Part shown: piece by piece, positions 8,593-16,973 of the stretch
Layout: each line of letters begins with the position of its first letter
Position numbering within the stretch: the first letter of the stretch is position 1
Source: Planctomycetota bacterium
Lineage (GTDB): Bacteria > Planctomycetota > UBA8108 > JACQVS01
Assembly (NCBI GenBank): GCA_028280485.1
Contig: JANQLS010000072.1
Location: forward strand, 1-64,000
Direction of reading: 5' to 3'
DNA length: 64,000 bases
Position numbers and translations under genes: made by a program
Notes under the pieces: model-generated
Seen by the model: only the letters and a program-made list of their open reading frames with translations
Told to the model about the DNA's origin: nothing
Database searches by the model: none

Positions 8593-9681
8593 CTAATAAA
8601 TCTTGTGCCTAAAAATTTGCCTCATTTTTACATTTTCAGAAAATGCCTTTGCAGCTATACGGCCTAGTTCATTTTCTAAATCCAAGTTTTTATATCTCTT
8701 CCTAAGATTTAAAATGTTTTTATAAGAGTACCTTTTAACAGGCCTACGATCGGAAGAATAACCATTGAAGATTGGCGATTCTTCCGGTGGGTAGGTATAC
8801 AAGAAAATTTCTAAAATTCTGACTAGCAAATTTAAGAGAGGACGCCATTCTTCGATTTCGTGCTCTAACGCTAAAAATGCGAACTCTGCAAAGAAAAAAA
8901 ACTGTGCGCCATTAGGTTCACCGGCCCCTTGAAATTCAGGTAAATTTATTCTTAAATCACGATTTGCAAATTTCTCAAATGCGTACTCGATTTGATGGAT
9001 CACTAAATCGTTGTTTTTATCACCATAATGTTCACGAATAATTTCCATCTGCATTGAAGACAAGTGGCTAACAATTCGCGAATCAATATTCTCTTCCCTT
9101 TTTAGAAATTTAGGAATAGGTTTATCTTGTAAATAAGCTTCAGCTCGCCGGAAGATTCTCTCTTTTAGTAATCCAACGCAATCCTGAATATATTTACTCT
9201 TCTTACTCCCATTAATTTGGGTTAGAGCAGGATTCTGTTCGCAAACTATCGGGTGCATCTGAAAATCGAACTCATAAAAAAATCTATGTGCCCGAATATA
9301 ATCTTTGTTCTCTGTTTTTGTAATTTCGGTATCAATATACTTTTTTCTACTTAAAAATTTACTGATAATTCCGCTACTAATGATTTCAGAAGGTTGGTGC
9401 TTAACTCTCTCTTTTTCCACAACTCCAAATAGTGAAGTGACTTTCTCCCCAACAACACGAACATCTTCTCCCTTATATATAAGCTCATATTGAGCTACGG
9501 AATTTTCTTTAATGCCACCCGTTTCAAATGTGACAAATAAATCCTTTATGATACCTTCTCTTTTAATTTCTCCCGCAATTAAGTTGGCGCCAATGATTTG
9601 AAAACGACTAGGTGATAGCTCAATAAGAAAAAGTGAAGATCCACCCTCTGGTATTTTAATTTCTCCTTTTAATGTTTTCAT
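8593..9681 (-). CDS. Hypothetical protein in sigma/kinase operon, 362 aa
   Basis: I do not recognise a family. Residues 1-110 look beta-rich (GEIKIPEGGSSLFLIEL, FQIIGANLIAGEI). Residues 120-360 look helical, with charged stretches and a cluster of aromatic residues around AQFFFFAEFAFLALEHEIEEW. No signal peptide or transmembrane helix is convincing. The gene starts 2 nt after the stop of the 157-aa gene, so it is translationally coupled in the operon that begins with the glycosyltransferase at 14.2 kb. Guilt by association suggests an effector or target of the kinase/FGE protein; that is inference. Confidence 0.7.
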   Translation of the reverse strand: MKTLKGEIKIPEGGSSLFLIELSPSRFQIIGANLIAGEIKREGIIKDLFVTFETGGIKENSVAQYELIYKGEDVRVVGEKVTSLFGVVEKERVKHQPSEIISSGIISKFLSRKKYIDTEITKTENKDYIRAHRFFYEFDFQMHPIVCEQNPALTQINGSKKSKYIQDCVGLLKERIFRRAEAYLQDKPIPKFLKREENIDSRIVSHLSSMQMEIIREHYGDKNNDLVIHQIEYAFEKFANRDLRINLPEFQGAGEPNGAQFFFFAEFAFLALEHEIEEWRPLLNLLVRILEIFLYTYPPEESPIFNGYSSDRRPVKRYSYKNILNLRKRYKNLDLENELGRIAAKAFSENVKMRQIFRHKIY

Positions 9682-9683
9682 AA

Positions 9684-10157
9684 TTACTCTTCCGCATCAG
9701 TAATTGCTATTACATAATGGCATTCACAAGTATCCCCAATTCTGCCTAAAGGGACTTTATACACTGTAGGATCATCCCCTTCGTCAGGTCCTTTCTCATT
9801 AATTCTATAAAGATACGAAGTTCTTTCTTGATGATTATTAATCCCTGAATACCAAACTCCACCACTTTGAATGTGCCCACTTCCATATGATTCTAATACC
9901 AATTCATTTGTGAGCCGTTCATCAGTGAGTATTTTATCTGCGATCTCTTGGTATTTTTCCTCAGTGTGATCAGAAACTTCTCTTGTATTACTTTCTCCAA
10001 TATTTTTTACAATTTTCCAAAGTTTGTGACAGGAAATAGGTGAAACAACTCTAGGAGGAAGAGCCGGACCTCTTGGATCATTATCAGGACGATCAGCTGG
10101 ATTACGGTCATTTTCATCTCTTGTAATTACACAGAAATTAATTTTCACAATTTTCAT
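9684..10157 (-). CDS. Hypothetical protein in sigma/kinase operon, 157 aa
   Basis: The start overlaps the kinase stop as ATGA, indicating translational coupling. The N-terminus has a Pro/Asp/Arg-rich low-complexity stretch (NPADRPDNDPRGPALPPR). The C-terminal half is mixed alpha/beta with SGGVWYSGINN and ends CECHYVIAITDAEE. Cys residues are few (ISCHKLW, CEC). There is no membrane segment and no recognised domain. The flexible arm makes it a plausible kinase substrate or adaptor, which is inference from position only. Confidence 0.65.
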   Translation of the reverse strand: MKIVKINFCVITRDENDRNPADRPDNDPRGPALPPRVVSPISCHKLWKIVKNIGESNTREVSDHTEEKYQEIADKILTDERLTNELVLESYGSGHIQSGGVWYSGINNHQERTSYLYRINEKGPDEGDDPTVYKVPLGRIGDTCECHYVIAITDAEE

Positions 10158-12451
10158 TTTTGAACTCCTTTAATCTTGAAACTTTTGGCGCACCTAAACC
10201 CAATGCGATGCGATCTATTTTCAATCCCAATTCCTCTTCGTTCATGGGAATCAGCTAAATCACTTTTCATTGGATTTATTGCCCAATACCCTCCCATAGC
10301 ATACCTATGCATGGGGTCAGCAATTGGATTATCACTCCTAGCATTTACAACGAGTAATGATTCGCACCATTCAGCAACATTTCCATATAGATGATGTATT
10401 GAATGATCACCAATTATTTTGGCCGATTCTGAATGGCTATTTACGTTTTGTACCCTGTTCTTATAGAGCGTAGATTTTTTAAAATTTGGATCAACGGATT
10501 CATTGATCGCATTTAACTCTTCTGAATTGAGAATTGGATTTAAGCTACAAACACCTTGTATTTTTCTTTCATTACCCCATGGAAATAAAGTGCCGGAACC
10601 TGATCCTCGTGCGGCGCGTTCCCACTCGGGATGAGATACAAGTCTTTTTCCGGACCATTCGGCAAAATCTCGCGCCTCCTCCCAACTCACACCAACTACT
10701 GGCAAGTTATCCCAAGTTTCATCCCAACTATTTTCTGAAGGCCAATAGGTAGGTCGAAGATCACTTTCTAATTGACTAATGGACTTCAGATATTTTTTAT
10801 ACTCAGCATTCGTCACTTCATATTTATCAATCCAAAAAGAATCGACGTAAAGAGTGCGTCCTGCTAAGGGACATACCGTACCTATTTCAGGTACTGGATG
10901 ATTTATTTTGTCACCCTGAATAAGTACCATGTTTTGAGCGTTAACTTTGAGTCGATCGCTGTAAACAGCAGAGAAATTATACTGCTTCCCTTTTTCTAAA
11001 AGACGAGTTAGCTCAATGAATGTATCGTTTTCATATTTTACAACTATCCTATAAAAACCAGATTTTACTTGAGCCCCGTTAAGCGGTAGATTTCCTAATA
11101 GAAAATCATTATTGACTTCATCAATTGGCAAACCGGTAATTTTGTTAATTTCAATTAACTGAACAAAACCTTTTATATTTTCTAACTTATTTAGGCTTGA
11201 GTCTACTGCGCTCACACTAATAGTTGAATTGTTTAGGGACGCATAATAATAATCGCTAAATAGATAACCGATGAATAGGCAAACAACCGTAATTGATAAA
11301 AAAGATAATTGTCGTTTATATTTATTAAAATACTTCCTCGAGGTGCTCCAAATCGTTGGTTTAGTAATATTAATTGGAGATTTATGATTTAAGAAGTTCT
11401 CTAAATCTTGTGCAAATAAAGATGCGCTTTCGTATCTTTCATCAGCCGATTTAGCAATGGCTTGATGGCAGATATCTTCTAAATCTCTAGGAATACTTTG
11501 TGTAATTTTCCGAACCCTAATTGGTTCTTCTGATTTTAATCGCTGTAATACGACCTCAGCGTTTTTCCCGTCAAAGGGAAGTTTATTAGTCAATAGTTGA
11601 TATAAAACGACACCTAAGGAATAAATATCTGTTCGGTGATCTATTTTTTCACTTTCGATTGCCCTTGCTTGTTCAGGGCTCATGTAAGCTACTGTTCCAG
11701 CAAGGTTTCCTGGTTTTGTGATTGTCCCTAAGGAATTATCTCTGGCAATACCAAAATCTGTTAGTAATGCATCGCCTGATTGGTCGATAAGAATGTTATG
11801 AGGCTTAACATCTCTGTGGACAATTCCATTTTCATGAGCGTATTCTAAAGCTTTAGCTATCTGATAAACTACTCGTACAGAGTGTGTTAAATATTCTTTT
11901 GATGATCTCTTAGGTAATATTCTTGGATTGAGGGTATCAATCTCCTTGGAGAGATCTGGACCATCAATCCATCGCATAACATAACAATTAAGCGTCGGTG
12001 AAGAATGAACAGAATATACAGAAACAATGTGCTTATGATGTAGTTTTGCGGCTGCCTGCGCCTCTCGTTGAAATCTATTTATTGCATCATTAGATACTAT
12101 TATGTGTGGCATAAGAATTTTAATTGCAACGACTCTATTTAGTGATATCTGTCGTGCTTTAAATATAATTCCATGCCCCCCTTTACCTATCTCAGTTAGG
12201 ATTTCAAAATCTTCTAATTCCTCATGAAATCCATTTAATGAAATAGTTTCCTTTAAATCGCCGTCACTATCTTTCTCCTCCATAAATAAATCACCAGTTT
12301 CATCATTAGCTAGTAACTTTTCCACCTCTTCGACTAGATCTGGATCACTCTCACGTAACTCAGACAGTAGCTGATTTCTTTCCTTATCATTTAGGTCTAT
12401 TACTTTATTCCAAAGATTTTTGATTTTTGCCCATTTATTCCCCTTTTTCAT
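10154..12451 (-). CDS. Membrane Ser/Thr kinase fused to FGE-sulfatase-type domain, 765 aa
   Basis: This is a Hanks-type kinase with a formylglycine-generating-enzyme-like (SUMF1) C-terminus. The kinase lies at about residues 80-345: GKGGHGIIF loop, VVAIKIL lysine, IVHRDVKPHNIL catalytic loop, LLTDFGIA, and MSPEQA. A single transmembrane helix follows near 390 (LSITVVCLFIGYLF). The FGE-like domain (about 530-760) shows DSFWIDKYEVTNAEYKKYL, VVGVSWEEARDFAEWSGKRL, LFPWGNE, GNVAEWCES and IGFRCA. The start at 12451 is set by the ATGA overlap with the sigma stop; an upstream in-frame ATG at 12526 lies inside the sigma gene. The domain order puts the kinase inside and the FGE-like fold outside. FGE-like domains in such kinases are usually binding modules rather than enzymes. 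Confidence 0.9.
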   Translation of the reverse strand: MKKGNKWAKIKNLWNKVIDLNDKERNQLLSELRESDPDLVEEVEKLLANDETGDLFMEEKDSDGDLKETISLNGFHEELEDFEILTEIGKGGHGIIFKARQISLNRVVAIKILMPHIIVSNDAINRFQREAQAAAKLHHKHIVSVYSVHSSPTLNCYVMRWIDGPDLSKEIDTLNPRILPKRSSKEYLTHSVRVVYQIAKALEYAHENGIVHRDVKPHNILIDQSGDALLTDFGIARDNSLGTITKPGNLAGTVAYMSPEQARAIESEKIDHRTDIYSLGVVLYQLLTNKLPFDGKNAEVVLQRLKSEEPIRVRKITQSIPRDLEDICHQAIAKSADERYESASLFAQDLENFLNHKSPINITKPTIWSTSRKYFNKYKRQLSFLSITVVCLFIGYLFSDYYYASLNNSTISVSAVDSSLNKLENIKGFVQLIEINKITGLPIDEVNNDFLLGNLPLNGAQVKSGFYRIVVKYENDTFIELTRLLEKGKQYNFSAVYSDRLKVNAQNMVLIQGDKINHPVPEIGTVCPLAGRTLYVDSFWIDKYEVTNAEYKKYLKSISQLESDLRPTYWPSENSWDETWDNLPVVGVSWEEARDFAEWSGKRLVSHPEWERAARGSGSGTLFPWGNERKIQGVCSLNPILNSEELNAINESVDPNFKKSTLYKNRVQNVNSHSESAKIIGDHSIHHLYGNVAEWCESLLVVNARSDNPIADPMHRYAMGGYWAINPMKSDLADSHERRGIGIENRSHRIGFRCAKSFKIKGVQK

Positions 12452-13017
12452 CGTAATCGTTCCTTTAACCAAGCTTTTCCTAGTTTCCATTCCCGATGAG
12501 CAGTACGAACAGATATCCCCATGCAATCAGCTACATCCTGCCAACACATTCGTCCATAAAACTTAAGCCGAATAAGCGTTTCTAATTTCGGGTCAATAAT
12601 TTTTAACTCTTCAAGAGCCAACTCCAATGCTTCAATATCACCTACTTCCTCCTCGTATTTTTTTGCGATACTATCTAACTCACTGGAGTACGTTACTAAT
12701 CCACGCCTTCTTGAACGATCAATCAATATGCGCTTCATAGTTAATGAGGCAACCGCAAAAAAATGCTTCTTATCTTTCCAATCATCAGAATCGGAGTTAA
12801 ACATTTTTATAAAAGCATCGTTCATCAAATCTGTGGTACATAAAGAGGCCTTAAGACTCCTAGATTTCCTTTTAGCAATCGCCCTTAATACCTTGTAAAT
12901 ATAAGGACCGACTTCATTAATTGCCTCGTCTTCACCGTTTTTTGCGAGCGCTAAATATAAAGTGAAACTTTTTTTGAAATCAGCCAATTGCTGAATTAAA
13001 TATTCGTTCCCATTCAT
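12448..13017 (-). CDS. ECF-type RNA polymerase sigma factor, 189 aa
   Basis: The length and layout fit the Sigma70_ECF group typical of Planctomycetota. Region 2 is around TTDLMNDAFIKMFN and HFFAVASLTMKRILIDRSRR. Region 4 is around LETLIRLKFYGRMCWQDVA and MGISVRTAHREWKLGKAWL. The start overlaps the end of the glycosyltransferase by 38 bp and the stop overlaps the kinase start as ATGA, so the three form one transcription unit. Sigma genes joined to a Ser/Thr kinase usually form a regulator pair in which phosphorylation controls the sigma. No anti-sigma factor is present. Confidence 0.9.
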   Translation of the reverse strand: MNGNEYLIQQLADFKKSFTLYLALAKNGEDEAINEVGPYIYKVLRAIAKRKSRSLKASLCTTDLMNDAFIKMFNSDSDDWKDKKHFFAVASLTMKRILIDRSRRRGLVTYSSELDSIAKKYEEEVGDIEALELALEELKIIDPKLETLIRLKFYGRMCWQDVADCMGISVRTAHREWKLGKAWLKERLR

Positions 13018-14203
13018 CGGCGATGATTTTCCAAGAGTATTTAGGATTATTTGATAAGTTTAAACAAGCTTGAGCAGTTTTCTCACGTTGCTCTAGGTTC
13101 ACATATAGTTTTTCTAAAGAAAAACTAATGTCGGATTCACTTGTGAATTTTAAATCATGGCCGGTTCCAGGCTGAGTCACAACCTCACGAATTTCTAGTA
13201 ACTCTCCAACTCCGTCCCAAATTTCTTTACAAGCACTGTGGTTGCAAACAATTTGAGCCTTACCTGTTGAAGCATGCTCCAAAGACACAAGACCCCAACC
13301 TTCACCTCCACTAGTATTTATGCCAACATCACATGCGTTATAGATCAGGTTCAAAGTTTCGTTTGAAACATTTGGATGAATTTCCGTTGGCGCTGCGCTC
13401 AGTACCAAGCTCTTCTCAATACCAAGACGCTTACATAACCTTACATAATCCCAACCACAATCAGAGCACTCCATATGAAGAAACAATTTCGTATTTTGTG
13501 GATATTTTTTATGAAATTTGGCGAATCCTCTAATAGTTAAATCAATTCGTTTTCTCGGCTGATTTCTGTTCGCATTTAAAACTACATAAGGTTCAGGATC
13601 GCCATCTTCGATAATCCCAAGCTGAACTTTTGCTTCATATGAAGTATTTTTAATCGGATAGAAATCCTTCTTATTTACTCCATGAGGTATGATACCTATA
13701 TTTTTATGGTGTTTTCCTAAAGCGGAAATAATTTCTTCTTTCCCAAAATTTGTGTATGTAACGAAACTCTTAACTTTATCAATGTGTCTAAACCAATTTG
13801 GATCTACAGGCCCAGCATCTACCGGGCAATAAACAACAACATTGGCATTTGGGTCCACTTCAAAAATCATTGTGAGTTGTTTATTAACAACCCAAGGGTC
13901 GCCAATTAAAAAGCACAGGCTGGGTTGTAACTTTCGATATAATTCGGGAATTCTGTGAATCCCTAATCTATCTCCACCAGAACTCGCCGGATATAAATCC
14001 CAATCCAGTCGATTAGGATCACCTTTGTAATTTGTAGCTAATTGATGAAACCTGTATTTTTCCAACAAATTCCATATAATGCTTTCCGAAACCCGAGCAA
14101 ATCCTGTTGGAACTCCCCCATCACTGATAACCAATATTTCAGGAACAGAAATGTCCGCTGGTAATGTAAGCTCTGCGTTATTTTTTTTTATTGTAGATTT
14201 CAT
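12980..14203 (-). CDS. GT-B glycosyltransferase (family 4-like), 407 aa
   Basis: This is a cytosolic sugar transferase using an unknown nucleotide sugar. The N-terminal Rossmann half starts SVPEILVISDGGVPTGFARV. The acceptor/donor junction has IGIIPHGVNKKDFYPI, and the C-terminal half has NRNQPRKRIDLTIRGFAKF and GINTSGGEGWGLVSLEHAS, the E-x7-E-type nucleotide-sugar motif. No Shine-Dalgarno sequence is obvious before the ATG at 14203. It heads the sigma/kinase operon, an unusual partner for these regulators. It may glycosylate an operon product or surface polymer, which is inference. Confidence 0.85.
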   Translation of the reverse strand: MKSTIKKNNAELTLPADISVPEILVISDGGVPTGFARVSESIIWNLLEKYRFHQLATNYKGDPNRLDWDLYPASSGGDRLGIHRIPELYRKLQPSLCFLIGDPWVVNKQLTMIFEVDPNANVVVYCPVDAGPVDPNWFRHIDKVKSFVTYTNFGKEEIISALGKHHKNIGIIPHGVNKKDFYPIKNTSYEAKVQLGIIEDGDPEPYVVLNANRNQPRKRIDLTIRGFAKFHKKYPQNTKLFLHMECSDCGWDYVRLCKRLGIEKSLVLSAAPTEIHPNVSNETLNLIYNACDVGINTSGGEGWGLVSLEHASTGKAQIVCNHSACKEIWDGVGELLEIREVVTQPGTGHDLKFTSESDISFSLEKLYVNLEQREKTAQACLNLSNNPKYSWKIIADEWERIFNSAIG

Positions 14204-14956
14204 GGATTTAAATTTCGTCGATAAATTATGCCCACAACTTATTAAACGAGCAAATTTGTAAAGACTGCCAGAATTTTAGATTTCCCTCATAGTTATTTCA
14301 CGATTCACCCAAAACCAGTCCGCGATGATCACTTACGTAGGCCGCCCTATTTGTCGTAAGTCACCTTCAATTCACAAATCAAGTTTTCCTAGCACTAACG
14401 CAGGATCTACGTGGAGAATTGAAAATTTATATCTTTGAAGTTATGAATTTTTGAGCGGTCTGTTCAAAGTTATATATGTGAATGGTTTTAAAGTGATCGG
14501 TGATAGTACTTAAAAAAACCTCATAGATATATGAATGTTTTATTACACATTTATTACTTTGCATCATAAATAAAAATCTTACTTCGTTTAAACATAAATC
14601 TATAAATTTTTGGCAGCCATTAAGATTTCGTTCGTTTATTCGCATAGAAGTACTGAAACAAACTTCAGACAGAATTCCTGGCTAACTAATAAGTTACAAA
14701 CACTTTATAAACATCTGCCTTGAGATCTACATAACTCTCTAAACGGCTTAGTAATGAGGTGAAACTACCGGATTTCCGCTTAGGTTGTTTGTTTCGATTA
14801 ATCTTGAATTTAAAAGCTCGTTTTCGATTATTGGGACCATATAAAAGTCTCAATTTGATTGAAAGCGATGGGTTTTATTCAAGCTGAAATATCACCAGCT
14901 TTAACCAAGACTCTCTGCTGCTAAATAATCAGAGAAAGTTTTAAAGGAAACAAGAT
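14204..14956. other. Intergenic region with IS-end remnant
   Basis: The divergent spacer lies between the minus-strand sigma/kinase operon and the plus-strand lipoprotein gene. It contains an IS21-like remnant (14297-14506). The open frame at 14427-14645 overlaps that remnant and lacks gene-like signals. Promoters for both directions should be here. Confidence 0.4.
14297..14506. mobile_element. Degraded IS21-like terminal repeats, copy 1
   Basis: The left side (TTCAC, CACCCAAAACCAGTCC, GATGATCACTTA) and the right side (GGTTTTAAAGTGATCGGTGA) match, in the same order, the ends of a 159-bp element at 26561-26719. No transposase remains between them. Confidence 0.5.
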
Positions 14957-15994
14957 ATGCGCTTTTTTAAATTATTACTTCTATCCTACACATTTTCCTT
15001 CTTCCTATCTGGATGTGGCTTATTTCTTCCTGCACACAGTCATTCAAATTTCCGTGACGATGAAATCGTAAAAGTAGAATTTATTACTATGGAGGACCTT
15101 TGTGAGAAGTCTGAGTATAAGGATATCCGTACGGATTATAACGCGGCAAATCCCGTACCTTGTGACCAAAAGGTGAAGAATGATAAAGAGAACTCTCAAG
15201 AATCTGTACTAGGGGCAGCATTAGCAAGCGCAGCTATTGGCTTTGCTGTAGATTTTGTTCAACAAAAAATTGAAGAGGAATCTACATTATATGAAGCGCA
15301 GTTTGAGGAAACTATTTTACGACAAGATTTTTGGGATGGAGAGAAGCAAAGATACGGAGCAATTAGAGTGACGCGAGAAGTGCCGAACACTTTTTTCGAA
15401 GGTACTTCTACTGCCTTTGAATTTGTTCTTGGACTTTTTCCTTCACATGACAATCAGTTATTTATTGCCATTCCCTTACAATTTCGAACGAATTATGCAA
15501 AGGCAAAGGTATTAAGTGATGAATTATGGTGGTGGCTACTTCCAACATCTTGGCTTGGAAAAATTCTTCAGCATGATGAGCATCGGATAGACACAAACGT
15601 AGCTATAGAAATGGTAGGCTATTGGAGGGATAAAGATCAACTTTTGCATACGTCTACAATTGCAGGATTTGACATTAATTTTAATGCGTATGACCTCAAT
15701 AAACGTGAATTATGGAGATACTCCGAATTAGGTAATTTTCCTAAATTTCCTGCAGGTCCAAAAGCATTTTTTGCAGGAGCTCCTAAATCCATTAAAGGAG
15801 GTAACTATGTGGGTAATGGCTCTTTTATTACGAAGGTACTTGTAACTGAGCGCGATCGATCAAATGCTTCAAAATATTTAAAAGAACTCGCGAAAGTCGT
15901 TGGAGAACAAAAAGATCAAATAATTACGGTTATAAATGAACGAATTTCCCAACCAGAAAGCACCGCTAAATCTTCAACTCAAAGTAAAAAATAG
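14957..15994 (+). CDS. Putative lipoprotein, 345 aa
   Basis: The N-terminal signal peptide MRFFKLLLLSYTFSFFLSGC ends in a lipobox (LSGC), predicting lipidation of Cys20 and membrane anchoring. The rest shows no known domain. A Gly/Ala-rich hydrophobic stretch (VLGAALASAAIGFAVDFV, about residues 84-102) may pack against membrane. The middle is rich in aromatic residues (LWWWLLPTSW). The C-terminus is a charged helix followed by a Ser/Thr/Lys tail. AAAGGA lies 8 nt before the ATG. It heads a same-strand series with two proteases. Function is unknown. Confidence 0.75.
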   Translation: MRFFKLLLLSYTFSFFLSGCGLFLPAHSHSNFRDDEIVKVEFITMEDLCEKSEYKDIRTDYNAANPVPCDQKVKNDKENSQESVLGAALASAAIGFAVDFVQQKIEEESTLYEAQFEETILRQDFWDGEKQRYGAIRVTREVPNTFFEGTSTAFEFVLGLFPSHDNQLFIAIPLQFRTNYAKAKVLSDELWWWLLPTSWLGKILQHDEHRIDTNVAIEMVGYWRDKDQLLHTSTIAGFDINFNAYDLNKRELWRYSELGNFPKFPAGPKAFFAGAPKSIKGGNYVGNGSFITKVLVTERDRSNASKYLKELAKVVGEQKDQIITVINERISQPESTAKSSTQSKK

Positions 15995-16118
15995 CTTTCG
16001 TACTACAAATATCTCTTGAGACATTTCTATTTTCACCTGCTCTTAGATAGTGCCTCAACGTTATAGATTAGGGCTAAAATGAAGAGCCCGCAAATATCAA
16101 AATAAAAAGGTAAAGACT

Positions 16119-16862
16119 ATGACTAAGATCCCAAACTCTGATGACTACGGCTTAATAAAAAAACTGATTAAGGCTGATTCAGAGAAGTACGATTTTGAAA
16201 ATATAACTCCAAAATATTTTATCCTCAACCAAGATCAGGAGTCGATATGTGGAACAGACAATAGAACAAAAGTTACTGGGACAATGGCGTTACCATTTAA
16301 AGCAATATGTAAACTTTATATGAAGTCAGCGACTGGGAAAAATTACATTGGGACTGGCTGGCTTTCGCATTCAAATAAGTTGTATACGGCTGGTCATTGT
16401 ATTTATGACCATGATGAAGGAGGTTGGATGCAAAATATTATTGTTGTTCCGGGGAAATCTGGCTCGAATGAACCTTTTGGAAGATTCACAGCTGCCGAAC
16501 TAATTACCACTAATGGCTGGATCAATAATCGTTCGCATAGACTTGATATGGGTGCAATTAAACTGTCTTCAAATATCCCTCATTCTGATTTCTTAATCCC
16601 TACCCTTAGTGATTCTAATACTGCGACAGTTTGCGGGTATCCCGGAGACCGTGACACTGGAATCTTTCAGTACCGAATGAGGGACTCTATTCGTAAACAC
16701 CAGGAACGTTTTTTCTATCAGATTGATACCTTTGGAGGTATGAGCGGTGGCCCACTGTTGGAAAATAACGCTAAAGCAATTGGAATCCATAATTATGGAG
16801 GCTGTGATAACAGTGCTTCAGATCTTTATAAGGAATTTGTTGAAGGAGTTAATTCTTGGTAG
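16119..16862 (+). CDS. V8-like (glutamyl endopeptidase-type) serine protease, 247 aa
   Basis: The chymotrypsin-fold catalytic triad is clear: His in KLYTAGHCIYD (about residue 93), Asp in HRLDMGAIKL (about 142), Ser in FGGMSGGPLL (about 211). The order and GxSGGP motif match the V8/S1B group. Unlike secreted V8 enzymes, it has no signal peptide, so it probably acts in the cytosol. The 70-residue N-terminal part could be a propeptide or adaptor. AAAGGTAAAG precedes the ATG. It is followed 111 nt later by another protease fused to a nuclease, so the two may form a proteolytic cascade (inference). Confidence 0.85.
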   Translation: MTKIPNSDDYGLIKKLIKADSEKYDFENITPKYFILNQDQESICGTDNRTKVTGTMALPFKAICKLYMKSATGKNYIGTGWLSHSNKLYTAGHCIYDHDEGGWMQNIIVVPGKSGSNEPFGRFTAAELITTNGWINNRSHRLDMGAIKLSSNIPHSDFLIPTLSDSNTATVCGYPGDRDTGIFQYRMRDSIRKHQERFFYQIDTFGGMSGGPLLENNAKAIGIHNYGGCDNSASDLYKEFVEGVNSW

Positions 16863-16973
16863 TCCTTATCCAAAAATAATTATCGCCTTACTTTCTTTTT
16901 AATTAGCTCCTAAAACATATTTCTTCGATTAACCCTTGTAAAACTCAGGAATGGTATTTGGAGGCCGCTCGAT

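Noticed and set aside
10154..12451. FGE-like C-terminus of the kinase as target of a diversity-generating retroelement
   Set aside because: Such domains are known targets, but there is no reverse transcriptase gene in the window, no repeat of the C-terminal coding region, and no enrichment of AAY codons at its end.
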